64,000 bases of DNA from Bacillus_CJ salitolerans (GTDB lineage Bacteria; Bacillota; Bacilli; Bacillales; SA4), in contig NZ_JBHUEM010000052.1 of assembly GCF_042680805.1 (NCBI RefSeq), positions 186,001 through 250,000 on the forward strand. The letters run 5' to 3'. How positions within the stretch are numbered: position 1 is the first letter of the stretch; each line of letters begins with the position of its first letter. Under the pieces are notes generated by a model. The model saw only the letters and a list, made by a program, of their open reading frames with translations. It was not told the origin of the DNA and did no database searches. Made by a program: the position numbers and the translations under genes. Of the stretch, positions 51,215-60,377 are shown one piece after another.

Positions 51215-51643
51215 TTATAAGCCGGCTGATATTTTTTCTGCAATTTCAGTTAATTGTTCAGGTGTATAGTCGTTAGCATGGGACTTCCATACAGCCCCAA
51301 ATCCATCACCTTTACCATAGCGGGGAATGATATGTAGGTGAAAATGAAAAACAGACTGACCAGCTTGTTCACCATTATTGTTCAATAAGTTTAGCCCTAC
51401 TGGTGAAAATTGCTTGTTAATCGCATTTGAAATTTGAGGTACTACTTTAAAAATCTCTTGAGCGATTTCTGGAGTTAAGTCAAATACATTTTCCTTATGA
51501 TCCTTTGGGATAACAAGAGTATGTCCTTTCGAAACTTGACTAATATCGAGAAATGCCAAAACATAGTCATTTTCAAATACTTTTGCACTTGGTATTTCTC
51601 CTTTGATAATTTTACAAAAAATACAATCGTCCTTATGTTCCAT
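51215..51643 (-). CDS. hit: HIT-family nucleotide hydrolase
   Basis: 142 aa histidine-triad protein: DCIFCKIIKGEIPSAKVFEND at the N-terminus, PKDHKENVFDL, and the triad HFHLHIIPR near residue 98, all expected residues present. Hydrolyses or transfers nucleotidyl groups; its cellular substrate in Bacillus is not fixed. SD AAGGAGGAAGG. Divergent from ecsA as in B. subtilis, with about 650 bp between them holding repeats and a putative RNA. Confidence 0.93.
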   Translation of the reverse strand: MEHKDDCIFCKIIKGEIPSAKVFENDYVLAFLDISQVSKGHTLVIPKDHKENVFDLTPEIAQEIFKVVPQISNAINKQFSPVGLNLLNNNGEQAGQSVFHFHLHIIPRYGKGDGFGAVWKSHANDYTPEQLTEIAEKISAGL

Positions 51644-51675
51644 CTACCTTCCTCCTTATTCAAATTTACTATTTA

Positions 51676-51775
51676 ACTAGCGCTAAACCCCACATCCTGT
51701 GACCACATCGTGTGAGCCGCTAACAATCAGTGGAAGATGAGGAAACCCTCTACTGATTGAAGTTATACTTTATTG
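51676..51775. repeat. intergenic repeat family B, copy 2
   Basis: Same blocks as copy 1: CTAGCGCTAA, CCACATCGTGTGAG, AATCAGTGG-AAGATGAGGAAACC-CTACTGATT hairpin, GAAGTTATACTTTA. Located 33 bp upstream of the hit start codon. Confidence 0.75.
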
Positions 51776-51835
51776 TAGTCGATATAAATACGCTTTTACA
51801 AATGTTACCTTCTGTTTAGAAGGTTAAACCATATA

Positions 51836-51862
51836 AAAAGGGTGCAACGTTATGTTGCACCC
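51836..51862 (-). terminator. minus-strand terminator in the hit-ecsA gap
   Basis: Perfect 9-bp stem GGGTGCAAC / GTTGCACCC, 5-nt loop, followed on the minus strand by TTTTTAT. No annotated minus-strand gene lies upstream before ecsA, which runs the other way. Confidence 0.75.
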
Positions 51863-51908
51863 CGTATGAAGAGGAGTGAGAAAAGTTAGTGTTGTTTATT
51901 TTTAGCAG

Positions 51909-52112
51909 ACACCTCATTTGCTTAATTATGATAAACCCAATTTATTTCTCAACAAAGTGGTCTACCGCAAACACCTCATTTAATATGAATTGTGTTTTGT
52001 TTCAAAGCGAAGTTGTCTTTAACAAACACCTCATTTGCAATTTAATGGCAAGGCTACTTACCAAACTCACAATGAGTCATATCGGTTAATACCTGCCGTA
52101 AACACCTCATTT
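51909..52112. repeat. four direct copies of ACACCTCATTT
   Basis: Exact 11-mers at 51909, 51971, 52026 and 52102 (spacings 62, 55 and 76). Three are preceded by AA. Read on the minus strand they are AAATGAGGTGT, an SD-like sequence that also resembles the ribosome-binding region of ecsA (GTGAGGTGTCATTGG). Confidence 0.85.
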
Positions 52113-52288
52113 AAATGAAAGTATCAATAGGAAGGTTACCGCGATTGATTTGCTTTTACTTCATCTCCTCTTCATATATTATAATGTCCGTTTTTCACTA
52201 TTATATGTGTGAGATGAATGAAGAAAACATTTTTTCCTTTGTTGGATTTTTTTGTTAAGATAAAAAGAAAAAAGTGAGGTGTCATTGG

Positions 52289-53029
52289 ATGAAGCCTTTG
52301 TTAAATATTACAAACTTAACAGGTGGATATACAAAAAACCCTGTTTTACATAATGTGTCATTTTCGATCAATTCCAATGAATTAGTCGGCCTAATTGGAT
52401 TAAATGGAGCAGGGAAAAGTACGACCATTAAACATATTATCGGGCTAATGGATCCTATTAAAGGTGCAATTGAAATTAACGGTGAAACAATTAAACAAAA
52501 CAAGGACCGTTATCGATCAGATTTCACGTTTATCCCAGAAACGCCAATTCTTTATGAGGAATTAACATTAGAAGAACATCTTAGACTGACAGCAATGGCT
52601 TATAATGTTGACGAAAAAACGTTTGAAGATAGAACTGCCTTTTTGTTAAAAGAATTTCATATGGAAAAACGTCTAAAGTGGTTCCCAGCTCATTTTTCCA
52701 AAGGAATGAAGCAAAAGGTGATGATTATGTGTGCCTTTTTAGTAGAACCATCTTTATATATAATAGACGAGCCATTTGTTGGACTTGATCCGCTTGCCAT
52801 ACAATCGCTATTGCAGCTACTTCAGAAAAAAAAGGAAGAAGGGGCAGGTATTTTAATGTCCACCCATATACTGGCTACTGCCGAAAGATATTGTGATTCG
52901 TTCATTATTTTACATGAGGGAGAAATTCGAGCTAAAGGAACATTGGTTGAGCTTCAGGACGAGTTTAATATGCCTAATGCGACATTAGATGATATATATA
53001 TCCAGCTTACAAAGGAAGAAAGACCATGA
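52289..53029 (+). CDS. ecsA: ABC transporter ATP-binding protein EcsA
   Basis: 246 aa: LTGGYTKNPVLHNVSF, Walker A GLNGAGKST near 38, signature HFSKGMKQKVM, Walker B LYIIDEPFVGLDPLA and switch His in MSTHILATAERY. Ecs mutants of B. subtilis have defects in secretion, competence and intramembrane proteolysis; the transported substrate is debated. An upstream in-frame GTG (52274) belongs to SD GTGAGGTG; ATG 52289 is the start. The end overlaps ecsB by 4 bp. Confidence 0.93.
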   Translation: MKPLLNITNLTGGYTKNPVLHNVSFSINSNELVGLIGLNGAGKSTTIKHIIGLMDPIKGAIEINGETIKQNKDRYRSDFTFIPETPILYEELTLEEHLRLTAMAYNVDEKTFEDRTAFLLKEFHMEKRLKWFPAHFSKGMKQKVMIMCAFLVEPSLYIIDEPFVGLDPLAIQSLLQLLQKKKEEGAGILMSTHILATAERYCDSFIILHEGEIRAKGTLVELQDEFNMPNATLDDIYIQLTKEERP

Positions 53030-54240
53030 TGAATATTGATCAGATTTGGAGTAACCGATTTGGTGATCATGTAAAAGAGGTAAGTCGCTATTTACGCTAT
53101 ATGTTTAATGATCATTTAATGATTGTCCTATTAATCGCGTTTAGCGCTGGGGCTATTTACTATAAAGGGTGGCTTACACAATTATCAAACCCAAGCCCAT
53201 ATATATGGTTAGTAGCGGTTGTGCTAGGTATATTCATTTCAGCTTCCCCCATAAGATCATTTTTAAAAGAAGCAGATCTTGTTTTTTTACTACCTGTTGA
53301 ACATAAAATGGACCGTTTTTTTCAAAAAGGGTTCATCTATAGTTACATCCTTCAGTCAAGCAGCGCCAGTATCATCTATATCATTTTTATTCCATTACTT
53401 CTTCATATACAAGACAGGTCACCGATCCAGTTGTTGATGATGTATATTCTTATTCTTTTATTAAAGTTTTGGAATAGTAGACAATCCTGGCGAATGTATT
53501 ATTACATAGAAAAAGAAACAAGAAGAAGTGACTATTTGTTAAGACTGGTTTTTAATATTGCTTTTTTGTTCTTCTTATTTTCGGGAGCCTCGATGATCTA
53601 TCTCTTCATGATGGTGGTCATTGCCCTTTTATGGCATATTTCGTTTGTTAGACTTACAAAGGACAAATCCTTAAAGTGGGAATTGTTATTAGAGGAAGAG
53701 GCTAAATTGATGGGGCGGTTTTATAGAATCGCTAATATGTTTGTTGATGTACCTCATTTGAAAAATGAAATAAAGTCTAGAAAGTGGTTAAACTGGGCTA
53801 CTGGATCGATTGCATATAAGCAAAAAAACGTCTATAGCATGCTATATGCAAAAACATTTATACGGTCTGGGGAGTTTCTAGGCATTTTTACTAGATTGTT
53901 TGTTATTGCTGGATTGTTGGTGTATGTGATGGACTATCGCTACGCTGGTGCTTTGATTGTGCCATTTTTTATCTACTTATCAAGCTTACAGCTTCTATCT
54001 ATGTATAAAGTCCATGAAAATAAAATATGGCTGACCATTTATCCACTATCAGAATCAACAAGACAAGCTTCATTTGCAAATTTACTCATGCTATTAATGG
54101 TAGGTAAGGCAATGGTTTTATCTGCTGTTGTTATTTCGTCAGCGGGCTTCTATTCAGCTGGGGTTACATTCATTGTATCTGTGTTATTTAGTTATGTGTT
54201 TATTCAATATTATCTAAAAAGGAAGCTAAAGGTGACGTAA
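53026..54240 (+). CDS. ecsB: ABC transporter permease EcsB
   Basis: 404 aa integral membrane protein with hydrophobic segments at about 32-45, 58-75, 110-130, 135-150, 175-205, 290-310, 312-330 and 360-400. The cytoplasmic loop with LLLEEEAKLMGRFYRIANMFVDVP is characteristic of EcsB. Partner of EcsA, coupled by an ATGA overlap. ATG 53029 is an equal start candidate. Confidence 0.92.
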   Translation: MMNIDQIWSNRFGDHVKEVSRYLRYMFNDHLMIVLLIAFSAGAIYYKGWLTQLSNPSPYIWLVAVVLGIFISASPIRSFLKEADLVFLLPVEHKMDRFFQKGFIYSYILQSSSASIIYIIFIPLLLHIQDRSPIQLLMMYILILLLKFWNSRQSWRMYYYIEKETRRSDYLLRLVFNIAFLFFLFSGASMIYLFMMVVIALLWHISFVRLTKDKSLKWELLLEEEAKLMGRFYRIANMFVDVPHLKNEIKSRKWLNWATGSIAYKQKNVYSMLYAKTFIRSGEFLGIFTRLFVIAGLLVYVMDYRYAGALIVPFFIYLSSLQLLSMYKVHENKIWLTIYPLSESTRQASFANLLMLLMVGKAMVLSAVVISSAGFYSAGVTFIVSVLFSYVFIQYYLKRKLKVT

Positions 54241-54243
54241 TTC

Positions 54244-54960
54244 ATGGTCTATGAAAAGGAAGCGCTACAAGAAACGATGATATGGTTTAAAAAGCTGCAA
54301 AAAAAGGAGAACATACTTAAGCGAGTGTCTAAAACGGCTCAAACGTCAATCCAAAAGCTAATACCGGAAAAAGTACATGTCATGATGACTGATAGTATAA
54401 AACAAATGGTGGAAGTTACATTAACAACAAATGAATATATACCGTCCAAACAGTTCAATCCAACCTTACCTTTAAAAGAAATGGAAACGATAGTCTTTGA
54501 AAGGCAGAAATACTTTCAACGTCTTGCAGCGGTAGAAGGGGCAGGAACAGGTGCAGGAGGTATATTTTTAGGTATGGCGGACTTCCCATTACTGCTTGCC
54601 ATTAAGATGAGATTTCTTTTTGAAATAGGCTCGATATATGGCTTTCAAACAAAAAATTATGATGAGAGATTATTTATTTTAAACATATTTCAACTTGCCT
54701 TTTCGAGCGAGGCTCAAAAAGAAAGCTTAGTGGAGCGAATAAAAGGATGGGATGAGAAGGAACAACATCGAGAGCAAATTGATTGGAGGATCTGGCAACA
54801 GGATTATCGGGATTACATTGATCTTGTTAAGCTTTTTCAGTTAGTTCCCGGAATAGGGGCTGCTGTTGGAGCAGTTGCCAATTATCAGTTACTTACTCAT
54901 CTAGGAGAAACAGCAAAGCATTGTTACAGAATAAGACTACTTAAAAGCCAACCGGAGTGA
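54244..54960 (+). CDS. ecsC: EcsC family protein
   Basis: 238 aa soluble or peripherally bound protein; family features are a Gly-rich segment AAVEGAGTGAGGIFLGMADFP near residue 98 and a second Gly-rich segment VPGIGAAVGAVANYQLL near residue 205. Third gene of the ecsABC operon, 3 bp after ecsB. Its molecular role is unknown. Confidence 0.92.
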   Translation: MVYEKEALQETMIWFKKLQKKENILKRVSKTAQTSIQKLIPEKVHVMMTDSIKQMVEVTLTTNEYIPSKQFNPTLPLKEMETIVFERQKYFQRLAAVEGAGTGAGGIFLGMADFPLLLAIKMRFLFEIGSIYGFQTKNYDERLFILNIFQLAFSSEAQKESLVERIKGWDEKEQHREQIDWRIWQQDYRDYIDLVKLFQLVPGIGAAVGAVANYQLLTHLGETAKHCYRIRLLKSQPE

Positions 54961-54975
54961 TTCATTCGGTTGGCT
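54946..54975 (+). terminator. terminator of ecsABC
   Basis: AGCCAACCG / CGGTTGGCT stem overlapping the ecsC end, then GTTATTTT. Confidence 0.85.
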
Positions 54976-54982
54976 GTTATTT

Positions 54983-55225
54983 TAAGGTAAGAAAGTTTAC
55001 GTTTCTGGGTGTTTAGTTTATACAATGTTACGGCTAAATCAAGCTCCAGCGCAAAGTCAAGATGAAACGACGATCATTGCCATTTCATCCTACTCGAGGG
55101 AAAAAGAAAAATCACTTTTTCCTTGTTCAAATAACCTGTCATGTATAAAAGGGAAAAACACCCTCTCTTTCATGAAAGAACATTGGCCCTGCCTTAGGCT
55201 AAACGGGGCGCCCTGAGCCTTTTGT
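54983..55225 (+). repeat. dispersed intergenic repeat family A, copy 3
   Basis: Closest to copy 1: GTTTAGTTTATACAATGTTACGG, AAGCTCCAGCGC, ATGAAACGACGATC, CTACTCGAGGGAAAA, ATCACTTTTTCCTTG, AATAACCTGTCATG, TTAGGCTAAACGGGGCGCC and GAGCCTTTTGTTCAT. It begins 4 bp beyond the ecsC terminator tail and ends at the stop codon of yhaA. A frame at 55025-55216 is only the translation of the repeat. Confidence 0.87.
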
Positions 55226-56425
55226 TCATACTGTTTGTGAGTTCTTTGCATGTTCGTTTTGATACGTAATGGTAACATCGGCTAATGTTTTCGCCGCTAT
55301 AAGCATTGCCTTTTCATCAAAATCAAACCGAGGATGGTGATGTGGATATGGGTTTTCAATATGATCAGCCTTTGCACCTGTAAAGAAGAAGGTACCCTTC
55401 ACATGCTTCAAGTAATAGGCAAAATCCTCACCACCCATATGTGGTTCCGTCTCGATTACAGATGTAACACCAGGAACTTGTTTTGCTACCTTCACTAAAA
55501 GGTCCGTTTCTTCTTTATGATTTACGACAGCTGGATACCCGCGTTCAAATAAATAGTCATATGTTGCATCGGAAGTATAACAAGTACCCTTCAGTACCTT
55601 TTCAATTTCTTGTTCAATTTGGTCACGAATATCTTCATTAAATGTTCGTACTGTTCCAATCAGCTTTGCCGAATCTGCAATTACATTAAAAGCATTTTTC
55701 GCTTCGAAGTTTCCAACTGTAACCACTGCAGAATCGATTGGATTAACTCTTCGACTTACAATCTGCTGTAGATTAACGACAAATTGCGAAGCAATTACAA
55801 TGGAATCTTTCGTTTTGTGAGGTTGGGCTCCATGTCCGCCTGAGCCTTGAATCGTTATTTCAAAGCGATCGGCAGCAGCCATCACCGGTCCAACTCGATA
55901 ATTTATCACGCCTGTTGGCTCAGTTGCCCATAAATGAGTACCGAAAATTGCATCTACACCATCCAGACAGCCGTCTTGAATCATAGAAAATGCTCCACCT
56001 GGAGCGTATTCTTCAGCGTGCTGGTGAATAAGAACAATTTCACCTGCTAATTCTCCTCTTTGTTCATTCAAGATTTCAGCTAAAACAAGGAGGGTTGCTG
56101 TATGTCCATCATGCCCACATGCATGCATGACTCCTGGTACTGTAGATTTATAGGGGACACCCTTTTCATCTTGGATTGGTAAGGCATCAAAATCAGCACG
56201 AAGAGCAACGGTTGGACCTGGCTTTCCACCTTTAATTCTTGCTACTACACCGTTTCCACCAACACCTGATCGAACAGGAATATTTAATTGTTTGTAAAAA
56301 TCTGTAATGTATTGCGCTGTATTCACCTCTTGAAACGATAGTTCTGGGTGCATATGTAAATATCTTCTGATTTCGACCATCTTCGAAAAACGTTTGTCTA
56401 ATTTTTCATAAAGCTCTTGTTTCAT
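55226..56425 (-). CDS. yhaA: M20-family amidohydrolase YhaA
   Basis: 399 aa N-acyl-amino acid amidohydrolase/aminoacylase type. Metal and catalytic motifs: HMHPELSFQE, ALRADFDALPI, MHACGHDGHTATLL near residue 105, HQHAEEYAPGG with the catalytic Glu pair, HGAQPHKTKDSI, and the C-terminal MGGEDFAYYL. Cytoplasmic. SD TAGGAGGAC before ATG 56425. It follows ecsC as in B. subtilis, but on the opposite strand. Confidence 0.92.
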   Translation of the reverse strand: MKQELYEKLDKRFSKMVEIRRYLHMHPELSFQEVNTAQYITDFYKQLNIPVRSGVGGNGVVARIKGGKPGPTVALRADFDALPIQDEKGVPYKSTVPGVMHACGHDGHTATLLVLAEILNEQRGELAGEIVLIHQHAEEYAPGGAFSMIQDGCLDGVDAIFGTHLWATEPTGVINYRVGPVMAAADRFEITIQGSGGHGAQPHKTKDSIVIASQFVVNLQQIVSRRVNPIDSAVVTVGNFEAKNAFNVIADSAKLIGTVRTFNEDIRDQIEQEIEKVLKGTCYTSDATYDYLFERGYPAVVNHKEETDLLVKVAKQVPGVTSVIETEPHMGGEDFAYYLKHVKGTFFFTGAKADHIENPYPHHHPRFDFDEKAMLIAAKTLADVTITYQNEHAKNSQTV

Positions 56426-56561
56426 CGATTGTCCTCCTAGGGTCTGAATTTTCTAACAATTACACATGAATATTATATCATTTAATGATTGAAAATTGAT
56501 GAAATTTTTAACAACTCGACCCCATAAGAGGCTATACTATACAATAGAAAGGAGGGTACAA

Positions 56562-57263
56562 ATGAAACTGAATAGTGTATCGAATGAAGAGCAAAGCTAC
56601 GTAAACAAAAAGCATATGTTCATCTTAGTTATAATAAGTGCTAGTTTATATAGTCTAATCTCAGCATTACTGATGGAAAATAAGCAATTATGGATTGACA
56701 GTTTCGTGCTGAACATCGCAGAATCTACGGTTAATGAAAGGACTTATCAATATTTATCCTTCATTACAAAATTAGGTTCCAAACCAGTTGTGATTTCAAT
56801 TGCAGTCATGGCATTAGCCCTTTTATGGTTGAAAGCAAGAGATTATCTTGGAATGGCAACGATAGCACTTGTATTGATTGGTAGTGATCAATTGTATAAA
56901 GTATTGAAAGATATATATAAGAGAGAACGACCGATCCATGATCCTTTTATTGATGCAATTGGTTATGGCTTTCCTAGCGGACATTCTACAGTAACAATGG
57001 CCTTTTATGGGATTCTCATATATTTTATTTGGAGGCTTACGAAAACGTCATTACGTAGGAATGTGATCATCACCTTTTTTGCATTCTATATTCTTTTAGT
57101 AGGAATTAGTAGAGTTCTACTACAAGCCCACTTTGCAACAGATGTGTTAGCAGGATATTTGATTGGATTTATTTATGTAATAATTTGTTTGCTTCTTTAT
57201 GAAACGATTTTTATAAAGGTACAAAAAAATAGACATAAAAAAAACAGCGAATTATCATTATAG
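56562..57263 (+). CDS. PAP2-family phosphatase
   Basis: 233 aa membrane phosphatase with about six helices and the three PAP2 motifs: KDIYKRERP near residue 115, GFPSGHSTVTM near 140 and SRVLLQAHFATDVLAG near 186. Likely acts on phosphatidic acid, undecaprenyl pyrophosphate or related lipids at the outer face; which one is not decidable. ATG 56496 is in frame, but ATG 56562 follows AAAGGAGGG. Confidence 0.88.
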   Translation: MKLNSVSNEEQSYVNKKHMFILVIISASLYSLISALLMENKQLWIDSFVLNIAESTVNERTYQYLSFITKLGSKPVVISIAVMALALLWLKARDYLGMATIALVLIGSDQLYKVLKDIYKRERPIHDPFIDAIGYGFPSGHSTVTMAFYGILIYFIWRLTKTSLRRNVIITFFAFYILLVGISRVLLQAHFATDVLAGYLIGFIYVIICLLLYETIFIKVQKNRHKKNSELSL

Positions 57264-57282
57264 AATGACTCGCTGTTTTTTC
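57240..57282. terminator. bidirectional terminator between the PAP2 gene and hmoB
   Basis: AAAAACAGCGA / TCGCTGTTTTT, overlapping the PAP2 gene's last codons, A and T runs on both sides. Confidence 0.88.
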
Positions 57283-57361
57283 TACATAAATTGTCAGATT
57301 TTCGTATTTCCTAGGAAATGGACAGGTGGTTTATCAAAAGTACTTGAAATAATTGGCAAAA

Positions 57362-57868
57362 TTACTCTTTTATTACCGTATATTTTGTCACATAGGATGG
57401 CCTAGGGAATATGGACGGTTGATCAATTCCCTCTGATGTTCCTCTGGTTCTATGGGTATTTTCGTACGCTTTTGAAGTTTGCCAGTTAAGAAAACTCTGC
57501 TCATCATCCCATAAGGTTACAATGATGTAAGTATCATTGTTTTTAGGCCTAAGCACCCGAATGGCGTTAAAGCCTGGCTCATTCTCAATTTGTTTAGCCC
57601 TTTGTGAGAAACGATATTCAAAGATTGACCGCCCTTCATCTGACACAGGGATATTATTTAGAACTGCAAACCCTGCACTATTAAAGTCCCCAGCTTGATC
57701 CAATATTTCATATGTGTTACCTTCCTTAAACACAGTTTCTCCTTTTCCTTCATGCAATAGCATTGCTCGATCTTCTTCTCCTGTAAGAAGCAGCATCGTT
57801 TCGTTCTCATACTGGTCTTTAATGCGGGAGAGAAATTCATATGTTCCATATGTAATATAAAGATTCAT
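57362..57868 (-). CDS. hmoB: heme-degrading monooxygenase HmoB
   Basis: 168 aa. N-terminal antiparallel region (MNLYITYGTYEFL) and a C-terminal ABM (IsdG-like) domain: FAVLNNIPVSDEGRSIFEYRF, NEPGFNAIRVLRPK, TYIIVTLWDDEQSFLNWQTS and YENTHRTRGTSEGI with the His expected to ligate heme. HmoB (YhgC) releases iron from heme. It lies near pbpF and hemEHY as in B. subtilis. SD AGGAGG. Confidence 0.9.
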   Translation of the reverse strand: MNLYITYGTYEFLSRIKDQYENETMLLLTGEEDRAMLLHEGKGETVFKEGNTYEILDQAGDFNSAGFAVLNNIPVSDEGRSIFEYRFSQRAKQIENEPGFNAIRVLRPKNNDTYIIVTLWDDEQSFLNWQTSKAYENTHRTRGTSEGIDQPSIFPRPSYVTKYTVIKE

Positions 57869-58048
57869 ATTTTAACCTCCTTTATAGGTAGTATAAACGC
57901 AACCCCTTTTGAAAATAAAATGATGATGTTCAAAAAAGATTATACATATATGCTCGTTGTTGGTAGAAAATAGTAAGAGGCACTAGGATATGCATTTTTT
58001 GTCGAACATAGTGTACAGTGGTAAAAAGTTGATAAAAGAGGTGTCTTA

Positions 58049-60178
58049 ATGAAACGAAAGCTTCTGATAGGAGCAGTTGCAGTAGTTTCAACTATAATAA
58101 TTGGTTTAACAGGTTATTTTCTAATCTTGTTTGCTGGGGATTTTGTAGTAGACGAACAAAATCTTGTTATGGATTCGACAACTACTTTGATAGACCGAAA
58201 CGGTCATGTGATTTCAAAATTGTACATTGAAGATAGAGAGCTAGTAAAAATTGATCAAGTACCAGAACATGTTCAACATGCCTTTATTGCCATAGAGGAC
58301 GCCAGGTTTTATGAACATCATGGCATTGATGTAAAGGCAATTTTTAGAGCTTTGTATAAGGACATTCTTGCTGGGAGTAAAGTAGAAGGAGGTAGTACAA
58401 TCACTCAGCAATTAGCCAAGAATGTGTTTTTATCAAATGAAAAAACAATCCTACGAAAAACAAAGGAAGCAGTAATTGCGATAAATCTGGAGCGGAAATA
58501 TAGTAAAAAGAAATTGTTAGAGATGTACATGAACCAGATTTACTTTGGACATGGAGCCTACGGAATACAGACGGCAGCAAATCTTTATTTCAATAAAAAG
58601 GTGTCAGAATTGACTATCGATGAAGCTGCGTTACTCGCGGGAATTCCTAAAAGTCCCACGAATTACTCTCCTATAAACAATCCTGAAAAAAGTAAACAGA
58701 GACGAGACTTGGTTATTAACGTGATGCAACAAAAAGGTTATATAGATGCAGATCAAGCTGTAAGAAGTAAAGGCAGAACGATTACGTTAAACAGAAATGA
58801 ATATACAAAAAATCCAGCTTTTGCTACATATATAGATATGGTCATGGAAGAGGCAAAACAACGTTTTGGTTTTTCTAATGAAGAAATGATGACGGGAGGA
58901 TATACAATCACAGTTCCTATTGATCGTGACCTTCAACAAGTCGCCCACGAACTGTTTCAGAAGGACCAGTATTTCCCAGGTACGAATGAACAAGTTGAAG
59001 GCGCTTTTGTCATGATGGACGTACACACTGGTGGTGTTCTTGCGGTAGTTGGTGGAAGAAAGTACGTGAATAAAGGAATCAATCGCGCGATCGTTAAGAG
59101 ACAGCCTGGGTCTACAATTAAACCACTAGCTGTTTATGGTCCAGCTTTAGAAGAGTCTGACTATCATCCTTATTCAATGCTTGTTGATGAGCCCCTTTCT
59201 TATGGAGAATATTCACCCCAAAATTATAATGGGGTATATAAAGGGAAGATATCGATGTATGATGCATTAACTACTTCTGCCAATGCACCAGCTGTATGGC
59301 TATTAAATAAAATTGGAATCGATCATGGGAAGAAATATATAAATAGGGCAGGAATTTCACTACCTGACCAAGGTCTGGCAATCGCACTTGGTGGTCTGGA
59401 AAATGGTATATCACCTTTGCAAATGACGAAAGCGTATCGTGCCTTTGCTAATGAAGGGAAGATAGTGGAGCCATTCTTTATTCAAAAAATAGTCGATCAA
59501 GCTGGCAATTTGTTAACCTCAACTGAAATAATAGAAAGCGAAGTGTTTTCACCTCAAACAGCATGGTACATTACGAGAATGCTTGAAGCGGTTGTCGATG
59601 AAGGGACAGCCAAAGTAGGTGAGTATACAGGAAGTCTTGCTGGGAAAACTGGTACAACATCCTTTACAGGTGTAGAAGGCGGTACAAAGGATGCATGGTT
59701 TGTCGGTTATACTCCAAATGTTGTTGGTGCTTTATGGATGGGTTATGATCGAACAGATAAAGATCATTATTTGAAACATGGAAGCACATATCCAACTAGA
59801 CTATTTAAAAAAATTCTAGCGTCCTCAAACCATGATCATACAGCAGAGTTTGTCGCTCCAAACGGGGTGGAAGAGCTTGAAAAACCTATTTTATTACACG
59901 CTATTACAGATTTGCAGGCTAAATTAACGTTTCGACCATTTGGTTTCTTTAAAGTTACCTTGCAGTGGACTACAAGCATGGATGAAAGAATTGTCTACCA
60001 TATATTCGAAAGAAATGACAATACATGGACGAAAATAGACGAAGTAAAGGGGACCGGTTCATTCGAAATTGAAAGTGTGAATCTATTTAATCCTTCAAGC
60101 TATTATGTAGTGCCGTTTAATCCACAAACCGAGGAGCTTGGTAAACCGTCCAACATAGCAACTCCAAACTTTAGATGA
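58049..60178 (+). CDS. pbpF: class A penicillin-binding protein PbpF
   Basis: 709 aa, close to B. subtilis PbpF. Membrane anchor at about residues 5-27; GT51 glycosyltransferase with AIEDARFYEHHGID, GGSTITQQLAKN and QIYFGHGAYGIQTA; transpeptidase with active-site motif STIK near residue 355 (RQPGSTIKPLAVYG), SAN in TTSANAPAVWL, and KTGTT near 532. A C-terminal beta-rich tail of about 100 residues follows. Builds spore or vegetative peptidoglycan from outside the membrane. Weak SD AGAGGTG. Confidence 0.93.
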   Translation: MKRKLLIGAVAVVSTIIIGLTGYFLILFAGDFVVDEQNLVMDSTTTLIDRNGHVISKLYIEDRELVKIDQVPEHVQHAFIAIEDARFYEHHGIDVKAIFRALYKDILAGSKVEGGSTITQQLAKNVFLSNEKTILRKTKEAVIAINLERKYSKKKLLEMYMNQIYFGHGAYGIQTAANLYFNKKVSELTIDEAALLAGIPKSPTNYSPINNPEKSKQRRDLVINVMQQKGYIDADQAVRSKGRTITLNRNEYTKNPAFATYIDMVMEEAKQRFGFSNEEMMTGGYTITVPIDRDLQQVAHELFQKDQYFPGTNEQVEGAFVMMDVHTGGVLAVVGGRKYVNKGINRAIVKRQPGSTIKPLAVYGPALEESDYHPYSMLVDEPLSYGEYSPQNYNGVYKGKISMYDALTTSANAPAVWLLNKIGIDHGKKYINRAGISLPDQGLAIALGGLENGISPLQMTKAYRAFANEGKIVEPFFIQKIVDQAGNLLTSTEIIESEVFSPQTAWYITRMLEAVVDEGTAKVGEYTGSLAGKTGTTSFTGVEGGTKDAWFVGYTPNVVGALWMGYDRTDKDHYLKHGSTYPTRLFKKILASSNHDHTAEFVAPNGVEELEKPILLHAITDLQAKLTFRPFGFFKVTLQWTTSMDERIVYHIFERNDNTWTKIDEVKGTGSFEIESVNLFNPSSYYVVPFNPQTEELGKPSNIATPNFR

Positions 60179-60181
60179 AAG

Positions 60182-60205
60182 CCTCCACCTCGGAGGTTTT
60201 TTTTT
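60182..60205 (+). terminator. terminator of pbpF
   Basis: CCTCC / GGAGG stem, loop ACCTC, nine T. Confidence 0.88.
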
Positions 60206-60320
60206 GAAAACCAAAAAATTTGATAACAAACCATTTAATTTGATAATGTTTAAATGATGTCGATTTTATGAACTGTCACGGCTATACCTATACAAAAAAT
60301 AGAAATATTGTATAGTTAAA

Positions 60321-60350
60321 TTACAATAACTTAAAAATAATAGGTATAGT
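60321..60350 (+). promoter_or_regulatory. sigma-A-like promoter of hemEHY
   Basis: TTACAA (60321-60326), 18-bp spacer, TATAGT (60345-60350), 27 bp before the hemE start. No operator recognised. Confidence 0.45.
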
Positions 60351-60377
60351 TTGTCGAATATAGAAAGGTGAGAGAAA

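Larger units (their letters stand above)
51836..52178 (-). ncRNA. putative minus-strand small RNA with four SD-like repeats
   Basis: Inferred from the orphan terminator at 51862-51836, a TATAAT on the minus strand just right of 52178 (no clear -35), and four copies of AAATGAGGTGT inside. The ends carry a 12-bp inverted repeat (TATGAAGAGGAG at 51865-51876, CTCCTCTTCATA at 52165-52176). Short ORFs beginning ATGAGGTGT sit at each repeat but differ after codon four and have no SD of their own. Existence of the transcript is not shown. Confidence 0.35.

Noticed and set aside
51889..52089. A 66-codon frame on the plus strand in the hit-ecsA gap
   Set aside because: It runs across the ACACCTCATTT repeats, has no SD and no protein-like pattern beyond the repeated bases.
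51909..52112. CRISPR-like array
   Set aside because: The repeats are only 11 bp, spacers vary from 44 to 65 bp and there are no cas genes in the window; not a CRISPR.
55025..55278. Frames on both strands between ecsC and yhaA
   Set aside because: They fall in family A repeat copy 3 and in the end of yhaA; no SD or conserved peptide.
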